A DNA stretch of 20,921 nt. It comes from JAUVZF01 sp035529015. GTDB taxonomy: Bacteria > Planctomycetota > Phycisphaerae > FEN-1346. The translations under genes and the position numbers were made by a program. The notes below the pieces were generated by a model. The model searched no databases, was not told the origin of the DNA, and worked only from the letters and a program-made list of their open reading frames with translations. The DNA lies in assembly GCA_035529015.1 (NCBI GenBank), contig DATKXP010000329.1, positions 1-20,921 of the forward strand, in the 5' to 3' direction. Shown in pieces: positions 14,644 through 20,921 of the stretch (within the stretch, counting starts at the first letter, position 1; the number at the start of each line of letters is the position of its first letter).

Positions 14644-15981
14644 TCAGCACCGGTCCGGGTTGCATTGCGCTTGGGCGACCTGACGGGCCAGGTCGAGGGC
14701 GTCGGCTTTGGCGGCGACGCGGCCCTCGAGTTGCGCGTCGTACACCTGGTCGAGAATCTCGCGAAAGACGGGCCCGGGCTCAAGTCCCATATCGATCAGG
14801 TCGCGTCCGGAGACGAGCGGCGCGGGGCGGATCTGGTGCCGGCCCATGGCCCGGTAACGGACCATGAGGGCCTCGTACTCGTCGGCGGTTCCGCCGGAGG
14901 CCAGGCAGTCGGCCCGCCACAGTTCGGCCAGTTCGTCGAACCCGTCGTGGGCGAAGAGACGCTTGAGACGCGCCTCGCGCATCTGGTCCCAGTTCAGCAG
15001 ATTCATGTGCTGGCGGACGAGCCACGTGACGCGCCGCCGCTCGTAATTGCTCAGCCTCAGACGGCGGCAGACCTCGCCGGCCGCGTCCTCGCCGACCGTC
15101 GCGTGACCGTAGAAGGTCCACTTGCCGTCGCGGAGCATGGCGGTACGGGGTTTGCCGACGTCGTGGAGCAGGGCGGCCAGGGCGAGTTCGAAGGTCGGCT
15201 CCCGCAGTTGCTCGACGCACAGCACCGTGTGGACGAACACATCGCCCTCGGGATGGACGTTGGGGCCCTGGTCGGTGCCGTGGGTGGCGTGGACCTCGGG
15301 AAGGATCACGGGCAGGAGTCCGAGTTGGTCGGCGAGTTGGAGCCCCCTGCGGCGTCCGGCGGGCGGGGCGGTCAGCAGCCGCGCCAGTTCCGCCGCGATG
15401 CGCTCGCCGCTGACCCGTGCGATCTTCGCGGCCAGGTCGCGGATGGCACCGGCGGTAGCCCGCTCGATGTCGAACCCCAGTTCGGCCGCAAACCGCACCG
15501 CCCGGAGCATCCGAAGGTGGTCCTCGGCGAACCGGACGCGCGGGTCGCCCACCGCCCGGATCGTGCGCCTCTTCAGGTCCTTCCGGCCGCCCACGTGATC
15601 GATGATCTCGCCGCTCGCCGGGTCGAGGAACATGGCGTTGATGGTGAAGTCGCGCCGGAGGGCGTCGTGTCGGGCGTCGGTGAAGGTGACGGCGTCCGGG
15701 TGGCGGCCGTCGGTGTAAGGGGCGTCGCTTCGGAAGGTGGCGACCTCGACCTGCATCGCCCCGTCTCTGACGATGACGACGCCGAAGGCCTGGCCGACGG
15801 TCAAGGCGTCGGGGTAGAGGTCGAGGACGGCCTGCGGCGGCGCGCTGGTCGCGACGTCGTAGTCTTTGGCGGTTCGGCCGAGGATCAGGTCGCGGACGCA
15901 TCCGCCGGCGAGCACGGCCTCGTGTCCCGCCTGGCGCAAGCGCTCGATGACCGACTCGGCGAGTTGTCGCTGACTGGGCAT
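14644..15981 (-). CDS. cca: CCA tRNA nucleotidyltransferase (class II, with HD domain)
   Basis: A 445-residue enzyme that adds or repairs the 3' CCA end of tRNA. The class II nucleotidyltransferase head has LAGGCVRD at 25-31 and the metal-binding DYD at 40-42, then RRDFTINAM at 109-117. RFAEDHLRMLRAVRFAAELGF at about 150-170 is the nucleotide-recognition region. LLHDVGKP (HD at 273-274) marks an HD domain, as in CCA enzymes with phosphatase or repair activity. The ATG at 15981 gives a standard N-terminus (MPSQRQLAESVIERL). A poly(A) polymerase of the same superfamily is the alternative. The HD domain and overall length favour the CCA enzyme. Confidence 0.9.
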   Translation of the reverse strand: MPSQRQLAESVIERLRQAGHEAVLAGGCVRDLILGRTAKDYDVATSAPPQAVLDLYPDALTVGQAFGVVIVRDGAMQVEVATFRSDAPYTDGRHPDAVTFTDARHDALRRDFTINAMFLDPASGEIIDHVGGRKDLKRRTIRAVGDPRVRFAEDHLRMLRAVRFAAELGFDIERATAGAIRDLAAKIARVSGERIAAELARLLTAPPAGRRRGLQLADQLGLLPVILPEVHATHGTDQGPNVHPEGDVFVHTVLCVEQLREPTFELALAALLHDVGKPRTAMLRDGKWTFYGHATVGEDAAGEVCRRLRLSNYERRRVTWLVRQHMNLLNWDQMREARLKRLFAHDGFDELAELWRADCLASGGTADEYEALMVRYRAMGRHQIRPAPLVSGRDLIDMGLEPGPVFREILDQVYDAQLEGRVAAKADALDLARQVAQAQCNPDRC

Positions 15982-16063
15982 GGCGTTGCGGTTCTGGTTT
16001 CGGCTCTTCGTGACGAAGCCTACCGCGCGGAGAGGGGAGGTCAAGCGCTAAAGCCCAACACGT

Positions 16064-16111
16064 GCCGAGTGAACTCGGCGGCTAACGTGGGCTTGCCCGA
16101 GTTAGCCGCCG
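16064..16111. other. Nested hairpins between cca and the BatA-like gene
   Basis: CGGCGGCTAAC at 16076-16086 pairs perfectly with GTTAGCCGCCG at 16101-16111 across a 14-base loop. A competing hairpin, GCCGAG/CTCGGC (16064-16079), shares its left arm, so two folds exclude each other. There is no T run in either direction. It may be an intergenic repeat or a message-processing site. Confidence 0.5.
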
Positions 16112-16169
16112 CGCTTGTCGAAGGCGGGCGCGGCGCGTGGTGTGACGGGACGCAGGCTTCGGGCTTGCC

Positions 16170-18452
16170 TCACGCCGCCTGGCGTTGGCCGGGGGTGGGG
16201 TGGGCGCTGCGGCGGCGGCTGTCGGGTCGCATCCAGTTGGCGATGAGGGGTTCGCAGAAGGCGAGGAGGAGGCAGATCATCAGGAAGTACTGCCAGAGTT
16301 CGCGGCGTGCGGTGTCCTGGAACCGCGAGACGAGGTCCGCCAGGCTCGCGGCCACGTGGGTCTCTTTGGCGCCGAAGTCGAGGCGGAGTTTCTCGTCGGC
16401 GAACTCCGCCAGATCCGACTCGGCCCCGTCGGGATTGGTGGAGAAGATGCCGGGCGGCACAGGCTGCTGCGGCAGGCGATACGTGTAATAGCCGAGGTTC
16501 CACGTCTTGGTGAAGCGGAGCCGGTTGAGGCCGCGCTCCAGGTCAAGGTCGGTCTCGGGCTGGTCGGAGGCGGTCTCGCCGGCGGGACCGAGGGGGCCGG
16601 TCACCTCGACGATGGCCTTCTCCTTGACCTGGGGGTAGAAGTTCGTCTCGTACGGCTGACCTGCCAGGATGTTGTGCTGCTGGTCCTGGCCGCGCGACGC
16701 CAGGTGCACGATCCGCATCATCAGGGGCAGGAAGAGGTTGCGGATGGGGAAGGTGGTCCAGTCGGTCGTGGCGGCGGTGGTGAACAGGAGGACCTGCCCG
16801 CGTCCGAACGGTTTGTGGAGCAGAAACGGGTCGCCGCCCGACAGGCGGGCCAGGACCGAGTCGGCCTGGGCGCCCTCGGTCCGCACGTACTCGTAGACGA
16901 GGATGTCCTGGTAGAGGTCGGCCGACTCGACCAGGTTCTCCAGATACGGCGACTGGTCCTGGACCTGGGTGACCTTCTCGACGGTGGTCTTGAGGACGGC
17001 GTCGCCGACGCGCTCCTTCAGTCGCGCGGGCAACAGGCCCCCATGCCGGGGCACCTGCTCGATGAACGTGCGGTTGTAGACCTGGGGGTCGATTTCGGGA
17101 CCGCAGAAGATGACGAGCGTTCGGCCGCGCGCCACGTAGTCGGCCAGTTCGGTGACGGCCGCCGGCGCCAGGCCCGAGACGTTGTTGAGAAAGACGGCGT
17201 CGTAGGCATCGAGGTTGGCGGTCTCGACCTGGTCGGCCGTAACCTCCTCGGGCCGGATGGCCCAGGGAAACTCGGAGCCCAAGCCGACCGGATCGAGGGC
17301 GCGGACCAGGTAGAAACTGGCGTCGTTGAACGGCACGTCGCCGGCGCGCTGTTTGACGACGAGAACGGGGATGCGGTCGGCGACGACCAGCGCCACGTGC
17401 CGCGAGTCATCGACGTCGAGGGCGTCGTCGGCTTCGAGGGCCACGAGGACCTTGTGCGGGCCGCTCTGCTCGAAGACGTGGGTCAACGACACCATCTGGC
17501 TGGAGCCGGGTGTCCCGGCGGCGGTGAGTTTGACGGGCTGCTTCTGCCGTGCCTGGCCGAAGTCGTCGGCGAACAGGAGGAGGTTCCGCTCCTCGCGGGG
17601 CGTCTGGCCGGTGTTGCGGACCATGACGTCGAAGCGAACGGGCACGCCGACGGTGCGGCTGCGCGAGACGATCTCGGCGCCGGTGATGGCGACGTTCGTC
17701 ATGGACGGCTCGGTGGGCCGGATGACGGCGACGGGGATGTCGGGGTGCTGGCGCGGCGCTTTCAGGTCGGGCAGGCCCTGCCACGAGAGGGCCTGGCGGT
17801 CGGTGACGATCCAGAGGCGTTTGTCGGCGGTCTTGGCCTTGTCGAGGAGGGCGTAGGCGTCGCGGACTTTTCCGACGAGGTCGGCCTTTCGGCTGGAGAT
17901 GCGTGCGGCGTCGATCTGGCTGAAGAGTTTGGCGCGGTCGGCGATGAGGCCTTCGGCGCGGGCGGCGGACGGCGCGGGCGAGGCGGCGTCGGTGGTCTCG
18001 GCCGCGTCGGGTTTCGGTGCGGGGTTCGTCAGGAGGATGGCCGCCTGGGTGGGCCGCCAGGGGCTCTCGAGAATGGCCCGGGCCTCCTGTTTGGCCTTGG
18101 TGAAGCGGGTGCTGCCCTCGTGCCGGACGTTCATGGAGTAGGAGTTGTCGAGGATGATGACGGCGGCGCTGGTGGGCCGCTCGCCGAACAGGTCGAAGTC
18201 CTGTGACAGGAAGGGCCGCGACAGGGCGAACGCCAGCAGCGCAAACAGGAGCATCCGGAGGATCATGAGGAAGATGTTTTCGAGTCTGCGGCGGCGGGCG
18301 GTCTTCTCGGCGGCGCTCTTGAGGAACCGCAGCGTCGGGAACGGCAACTCCGGCGCCTTGGCCATGTGAATCATGTGGATGATGAGCGGGACCGACGCCG
18401 CGGCGGCGCCGGCACCGAGCCAGGCTACCCACCATGAACTGATGAAATCCAT
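16170..18452 (-). CDS. BatA-like membrane protein with VWA domain
   Basis: The 760-residue protein begins with the double-transmembrane BatA N-domain: a membrane segment at 7-28, the LPFPTLRFLK motif at 36-45, and a second segment at 59-78 ending SRPFL. A von Willebrand A domain follows with the metal site D102-N-S104-Y-S106. Residues about 330-430 look like a class I glutamine amidotransferase-like fold seen in this family (VFLNNVSGLAP, RTLVIFCGPEID). A C-terminal membrane segment lies at about 719-738. The ATG at 18452 has GGGGAG upstream. It follows a DUF58 gene, as in MoxR-linked clusters, but no MoxR ATPase is in the window. Probable role: envelope protein assembly or stress function. 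Confidence 0.82.
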   Translation of the reverse strand: MDFISSWWVAWLGAGAAAASVPLIIHMIHMAKAPELPFPTLRFLKSAAEKTARRRRLENIFLMILRMLLFALLAFALSRPFLSQDFDLFGERPTSAAVIILDNSYSMNVRHEGSTRFTKAKQEARAILESPWRPTQAAILLTNPAPKPDAAETTDAASPAPSAARAEGLIADRAKLFSQIDAARISSRKADLVGKVRDAYALLDKAKTADKRLWIVTDRQALSWQGLPDLKAPRQHPDIPVAVIRPTEPSMTNVAITGAEIVSRSRTVGVPVRFDVMVRNTGQTPREERNLLLFADDFGQARQKQPVKLTAAGTPGSSQMVSLTHVFEQSGPHKVLVALEADDALDVDDSRHVALVVADRIPVLVVKQRAGDVPFNDASFYLVRALDPVGLGSEFPWAIRPEEVTADQVETANLDAYDAVFLNNVSGLAPAAVTELADYVARGRTLVIFCGPEIDPQVYNRTFIEQVPRHGGLLPARLKERVGDAVLKTTVEKVTQVQDQSPYLENLVESADLYQDILVYEYVRTEGAQADSVLARLSGGDPFLLHKPFGRGQVLLFTTAATTDWTTFPIRNLFLPLMMRIVHLASRGQDQQHNILAGQPYETNFYPQVKEKAIVEVTGPLGPAGETASDQPETDLDLERGLNRLRFTKTWNLGYYTYRLPQQPVPPGIFSTNPDGAESDLAEFADEKLRLDFGAKETHVAASLADLVSRFQDTARRELWQYFLMICLLLAFCEPLIANWMRPDSRRRSAHPTPGQRQAA

Positions 18453-18484
18453 GGGATGAACGCGCTCCCCTTTCCGCCGCCGCC

Positions 18485-18533
18485 AAGGCTTCCGTCTTCG
18501 CCAAAGGCTTCCGTCTTCGCCAAAGGCTACGCC
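18485..18533. repeat. 19-base tandem repeat upstream of the BatA-like gene
   Basis: The unit AAAGGCTTCCGTCTTCGCC occurs nearly twice in full, followed by a partial AAAGGCTACGCC. It fills the 121-base gap between the DUF58 and BatA-like genes, upstream of the latter's ribosome site. The first unit is one A shorter at its left end. Confidence 0.6.
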
Positions 18534-18573
18534 GGACAGGTTGGCGGACAAGCGGGTCACGGTTAAACGTGTG

Positions 18574-19491
18574 CTATCGCAACCGTTGCCGTCGCGCCAG
18601 GTACGACCGCAGGAGGAAATCGTACGGGACGCTCGTGTCCGTCAGGACGTACTCGGAGTCGGAGTTGGAGCAGGCCTTCTTGTATCGGTCGATGAAGTCG
18701 CGGAGTTCCGTCAGGTAGGCGTCGCGCACGGCCTTGGGGTCCACCTGGTACCGTTCGTCGGTTTCGAGGTCGATGAACTGGGTGAGTTTGGCGAAGGGGA
18801 ACTCCAGTTCGGCCGCGTCGAAGATGTGGAACAGGATGACGCCGTGCTTCTTGTGCCGGAAGTGCCTGAGGGCCCGGATGACCTCGTCCTCGTCGTCGTA
18901 GAGGTCGCTGATGATGATGATGAGGCCGCGGCGTTTGATCATCTCGGCCAGGTCGTGAAACGGCTTGGCCAGGCTGGTGACCTGGCCGGTCTGGAGCCCG
19001 TCGAGTCGGCGGCACATCTCGTTGAAGTGCGCGGGGGACCCCCCCGGGGGCATGTGAAGGCGGATCTCGTGGTCAAACGCGACCAGCCCGACCATGTCCT
19101 GCTGCCGCGTCATCAGGTAGGCCATGGTGGCGGCCAGGAACGAGCCGTATTCGAGTTTCGTCAGGCCCCGTCCGCTCGAATAGTTCATCGACCCGGAGCA
19201 GTCCAAGAGGATGTAGCACCGCAGGTTGGTTTCCTGCTCGTACTGCTTGACGTAGTAGCGGTCGGTCTTGGCGTAGGTGACCCAATCGAGGTGCCGGAGT
19301 TCATCGCCGGGCGAGTAGGGGCGGTGTTCGGAGAACTCGACGCTGAATCCGTGATGCGGGCTGCGGTGGAGGCCCGAGATGAACCCCTCGACCGCCGACC
19401 GGGCGACCAGGTTCAGGTCGCCCAGACGCATCAGCGTTTCGGGGTCGAGGTACCGGTATCGGGACGCCCCGGTCGTATGGATTCGGGTCAT
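18574..19491 (-). CDS. DUF58 / VWA-like domain protein
   Basis: A 305-residue cytoplasmic protein of the DUF58 family. The conserved core PGDELRHLDWVTYAKTDRYY at 61-80 is the family hallmark. It is followed by KQYEQETNL and the VWA-type metal site DCSGSM at 97-102. No membrane segment is present. The ATG at 19491 overlaps the TGA of rsmD (ATGA), so the two are translationally coupled. DUF58 proteins usually accompany a MoxR ATPase and BatA-type VWA proteins, and the BatA-like gene does follow. The biochemical function is unknown; an adaptor for metal- or ATPase-dependent maturation is the usual inference. Confidence 0.88.
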   Translation of the reverse strand: MTRIHTTGASRYRYLDPETLMRLGDLNLVARSAVEGFISGLHRSPHHGFSVEFSEHRPYSPGDELRHLDWVTYAKTDRYYVKQYEQETNLRCYILLDCSGSMNYSSGRGLTKLEYGSFLAATMAYLMTRQQDMVGLVAFDHEIRLHMPPGGSPAHFNEMCRRLDGLQTGQVTSLAKPFHDLAEMIKRRGLIIIISDLYDDEDEVIRALRHFRHKKHGVILFHIFDAAELEFPFAKLTQFIDLETDERYQVDPKAVRDAYLTELRDFIDRYKKACSNSDSEYVLTDTSVPYDFLLRSYLARRQRLR

Positions 19492-20090
19492 TCGGTTTCC
19501 TCGCCGCGCGCCGTCGGGCGGTACGCCATCAGATGAAGCGTCGTCGTGCCGTACGAGCGGGTGTCGATCGCGTCGAACTCCGGCCACGGCCGCTCGATGA
19601 CCACACCGCGCTTGGCGCGAAGCATGGCGACGGCGCCGGGCGCAAGGGCCCGGAGGCGTCCGAGCGTTGCGGCCACGTGGGCCAGGTGCGTCTGCCCGTC
19701 GGTGTCGGCAGTCATGTTGTACGGCGGATCGACGAACACGAGCGTATAGGGCCGGCCGGGTTGGCCAATCCAGCCGCCCGGCCGCAGGGCATCGCGCCGC
19801 TCGATCCGCACTCTATCGGCTAAACCCAACTGCTCGCAGTTGGTTTCGACCGCACTGACGGCATCGCGGTCGGCGTCCACGAAGGTACAGGATGCGGCCC
19901 CTCGGCTCAAGGCTTCAACGCCGAGGGCCCCGCAGCCGCAGAAGAGGTCCAGAACGGCGGCCCCGTCGGCGGCGCCGGGGCCGAGGATGTTGAAGAGATT
20001 TTCGCGGACGCGGTCGGTCATGGGTCGCGTCGTCTTGCCTTCGGGCGTGACGAGTTTGCGGCCGCGATGGGTCCCGGCGATGATCCGCAT
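19488..20090 (-). CDS. rsmD: 16S rRNA (guanine-N2)-methyltransferase RsmD
   Basis: A 200-residue SAM-dependent enzyme, the usual length for RsmD, which by family methylates G966 of 16S rRNA (E. coli numbering). MRIIAGTHRGRKL opens the protein, then RPMTDRVRENLFNIL at 22-36. The SAM-binding VLDLFCGCGALGVEAL is at 46-61 and the catalytic DPPY at 121-124. The ATG at 20090 follows GGAGA. The downstream overlap with the DUF58 gene makes rsmD the first gene of a leftward unit. Confidence 0.93.
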   Translation of the reverse strand: MRIIAGTHRGRKLVTPEGKTTRPMTDRVRENLFNILGPGAADGAAVLDLFCGCGALGVEALSRGAASCTFVDADRDAVSAVETNCEQLGLADRVRIERRDALRPGGWIGQPGRPYTLVFVDPPYNMTADTDGQTHLAHVAATLGRLRALAPGAVAMLRAKRGVVIERPWPEFDAIDTRSYGTTTLHLMAYRPTARGEETE

Positions 20091-20317
20091 AGGGTTTCTC
20101 CGCGTGCGGCCATGCTAGCGGCGGGAGGCGGGCAAATCAAGGGCGGCGGTGGGTCGCATCGGCGCGGGCGCCGATGGCCGTTGGCTCGGGAGTACGCCGC
20201 GGCCGGTCTCGTCGGCGTTCCGCCGACGGCTAAACGCCTGCGGCCGACGTCTCGACACCACATCCGACCGCCAGAAATCGTTGCCGCGCCCTATCCGCGG
20301 GTGCACGTTTTTTGCTG
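20091..20317. other. Divergent spacer between rsmD and cspA
   Basis: No gene I can support. It separates leftward rsmD from rightward cspA and should contain both promoters. Only the cspA one is recognisable. An rsmD promoter is not clear by eye. Confidence 0.4.
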
Positions 20318-20346
20318 TTGACACGGTTCGGCAGGGGGGGTACGGT
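20318..20346 (+). promoter_or_regulatory. Sigma-70-type promoter of cspA
   Basis: A perfect TTGACA at 20318-20323, a 17-base spacer and TACGGT at 20341-20346 (three of six matches to TATAAT). The perfect -35 and ideal spacing support it despite the weak -10. It implies a leader of about 155 bases before cspA. Confidence 0.55.
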
Positions 20347-20510
20347 TCCGCCTGGATGCTTGCGCGGCACGCCGGCCGCCCGAGGCGTGTCCGGCGCGTG
20401 CAAGTACCGGGTTGCCTCGTGGGGGGGAGCCCGGCCCCCGGGTCCTGACGGAGTTTCCCGGCGCGAATCCGGGGGGATACCATCCGGGAACGGTGAAGGA
20501 GTGCGGTGCG
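20347..20510 (+). promoter_or_regulatory. Long structured leader of cspA
   Basis: The putative transcript starts with about 155 untranslated bases containing several complementary GC-rich blocks, for instance CCCGG/CCGGG around 20454-20475 and runs of G and C near 20423-20440. Long leaders that refold with temperature are known for cspA-type genes. The ribosome site GAAGGAG ends 9 bases before the ATG. Confidence 0.4.
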
Positions 20511-20717
20511 ATGCCTCGAGGCAAAGTCAAGTGGTTCAACGAGCAAAAGGGGTTTGGTTTCATTGAGCAGGAGAGTGGTTCGGACGTGTTCGTCCACTAC
20601 AGCAGCATTGCGGGCGACGGGTTCAAGACGCTTGCCGAAGGCGATGACGTCGAGTTCGAACTCACGGATGGGCCAAAAGGGCCCAAGGCCGAGAACGTGA
20701 CGCGCGTGGAGGTCTGA
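20511..20717 (+). CDS. Cold-shock domain protein (CspA family)
   Basis: A 68-residue single cold-shock domain that binds single-stranded RNA or DNA and acts as an RNA chaperone in the cytoplasm. RNP1-like KGFGFIEQ is at 13-20 and RNP2-like DVFVHYSSI at 25-33, with GKVKWFNEQ at the start. The ATG at 20511 follows GAAGGAG at 9 bases. An in-frame extension to 20412 lacks family sequence and is rejected. A promoter, long leader and strong terminator make it a single-gene unit. The exact paralogue (CspA, CspC and so on) cannot be told. Confidence 0.95.
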   Translation: MPRGKVKWFNEQKGFGFIEQESGSDVFVHYSSIAGDGFKTLAEGDDVEFELTDGPKGPKAENVTRVEV

Positions 20718-20736
20718 AATCCGCTTGGCCATCCAG

Positions 20737-20767
20737 CCCCCGGCCTGTGAGGTCGGGGGTTTTTTTT
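20737..20767 (+). terminator. Intrinsic terminator of cspA
   Basis: CCCCCGGCC at 20737-20745 pairs with GGTCGGGGG at 20751-20759 (one G-T pair) across a 5-base loop. Eight T follow at 20760-20767. It begins 20 bases after the cspA stop. There is no matching A run on the other side, so it works for the plus strand only. Confidence 0.9.
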
Positions 20768-20784
20768 CAGCCCCGAACCCGCCG

Positions 20785-20921
20785 CTACGACAGGTTCATC
20801 GCCAGCAGGAACTCGGCGTTCGACTTGACCTTCTCGAGGCGTCCGCGGAGCAACTGAATCGACTCGACGATGTTCATCTCCGTGAGCACGCGCCGCAGGG
20901 CCCAGACGTACTTGAGTTCGT
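20785..20921 (-). CDS. rho: Transcription termination factor Rho, C-terminal end (partial)
   Basis: The frame leaves the window at its N-terminal side and ends at TAG 20785-20787, leaving 44 readable residues. ELKYVWALRRVLTEMN and RLEKVKSNAEFLLAMNLS match the C-terminal end of Rho, the RNA-dependent helicase that ends transcription. It converges on cspA, with the cspA terminator between them. Confidence 0.9.
   Translation of the reverse strand, partial: ELKYVWALRRVLTEMNIVESIQLLRGRLEKVKSNAEFLLAMNLS

Overview
This is a GC-rich window from a Gram-negative bacterium, most likely a planctomycete or another member of the PVC group. That placement rests on the DUF58/BatA-like pair, the secretin and lipoprotein genes, the dense small intergenic repeats and the family make-up; no rRNA or tRNA gene is present to fix it. 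Almost every gene lies on the minus strand and is read from right to left. The plus-strand genes are an acetyltransferase (11028-11816) and a cold-shock protein (20511-20717).

Layout from left to right. 1-607 has no gene but carries three copies of an 18-base palindrome. 608-4805 holds three tandem paralogues (A 608-1972, B 2100-3425, C 3480-4805) of an unrecognised exported protein family with acidic EF-hand-like loops. Each reading frame is interrupted at the same aligned place by a UGA codon, after a conserved Tyr-Gly. Each then continues in the same frame for 41-46 more codons of conserved protein ending at an ordinary stop. Shortly after each UGA the message can form a perfect 7-8 bp hairpin with a UGG loop, and two of its base pairs change in a compensated way between paralogues. 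I read these as three exported selenoproteins with bacterial SECIS elements. A standard gene caller would end all three at the UGA and lose the C-terminus. This is the most exciting item in the window.

4806-5485 is mostly repeats plus one possible 74-codon gene. 5486-10557 is an export locus read leftward: two secreted beta-rich subunit-like proteins, a periplasmic chaperone-like or DUF916-like protein, a short secretin and a TPR-like lipoprotein. The last three overlap by ATGA junctions. A sigma-28-like promoter and a strong leader hairpin precede the first gene.

11028-11816 is a GNAT acetyltransferase. 11969-14368 is an MFS transporter fused to HEAT repeats, bracketed by two 124-base structured direct repeats. 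Housekeeping genes follow: CCA tRNA nucleotidyltransferase (14644-15981), a BatA-like membrane VWA protein (16170-18452), a DUF58 protein (18574-19491) overlapping rsmD (19488-20090), cspA with promoter and terminator, and the 3' end of rho at the right edge.

Reading of the whole: the rsmD, DUF58 and BatA-like genes look like one transcription unit, and the secretin cluster looks like another. The three putative selenoproteins form their own tandem array and may be expressed together. UGA is an ordinary stop for several neighbours, including the end of gene C itself, so genome-wide reassignment of UGA is unlikely.
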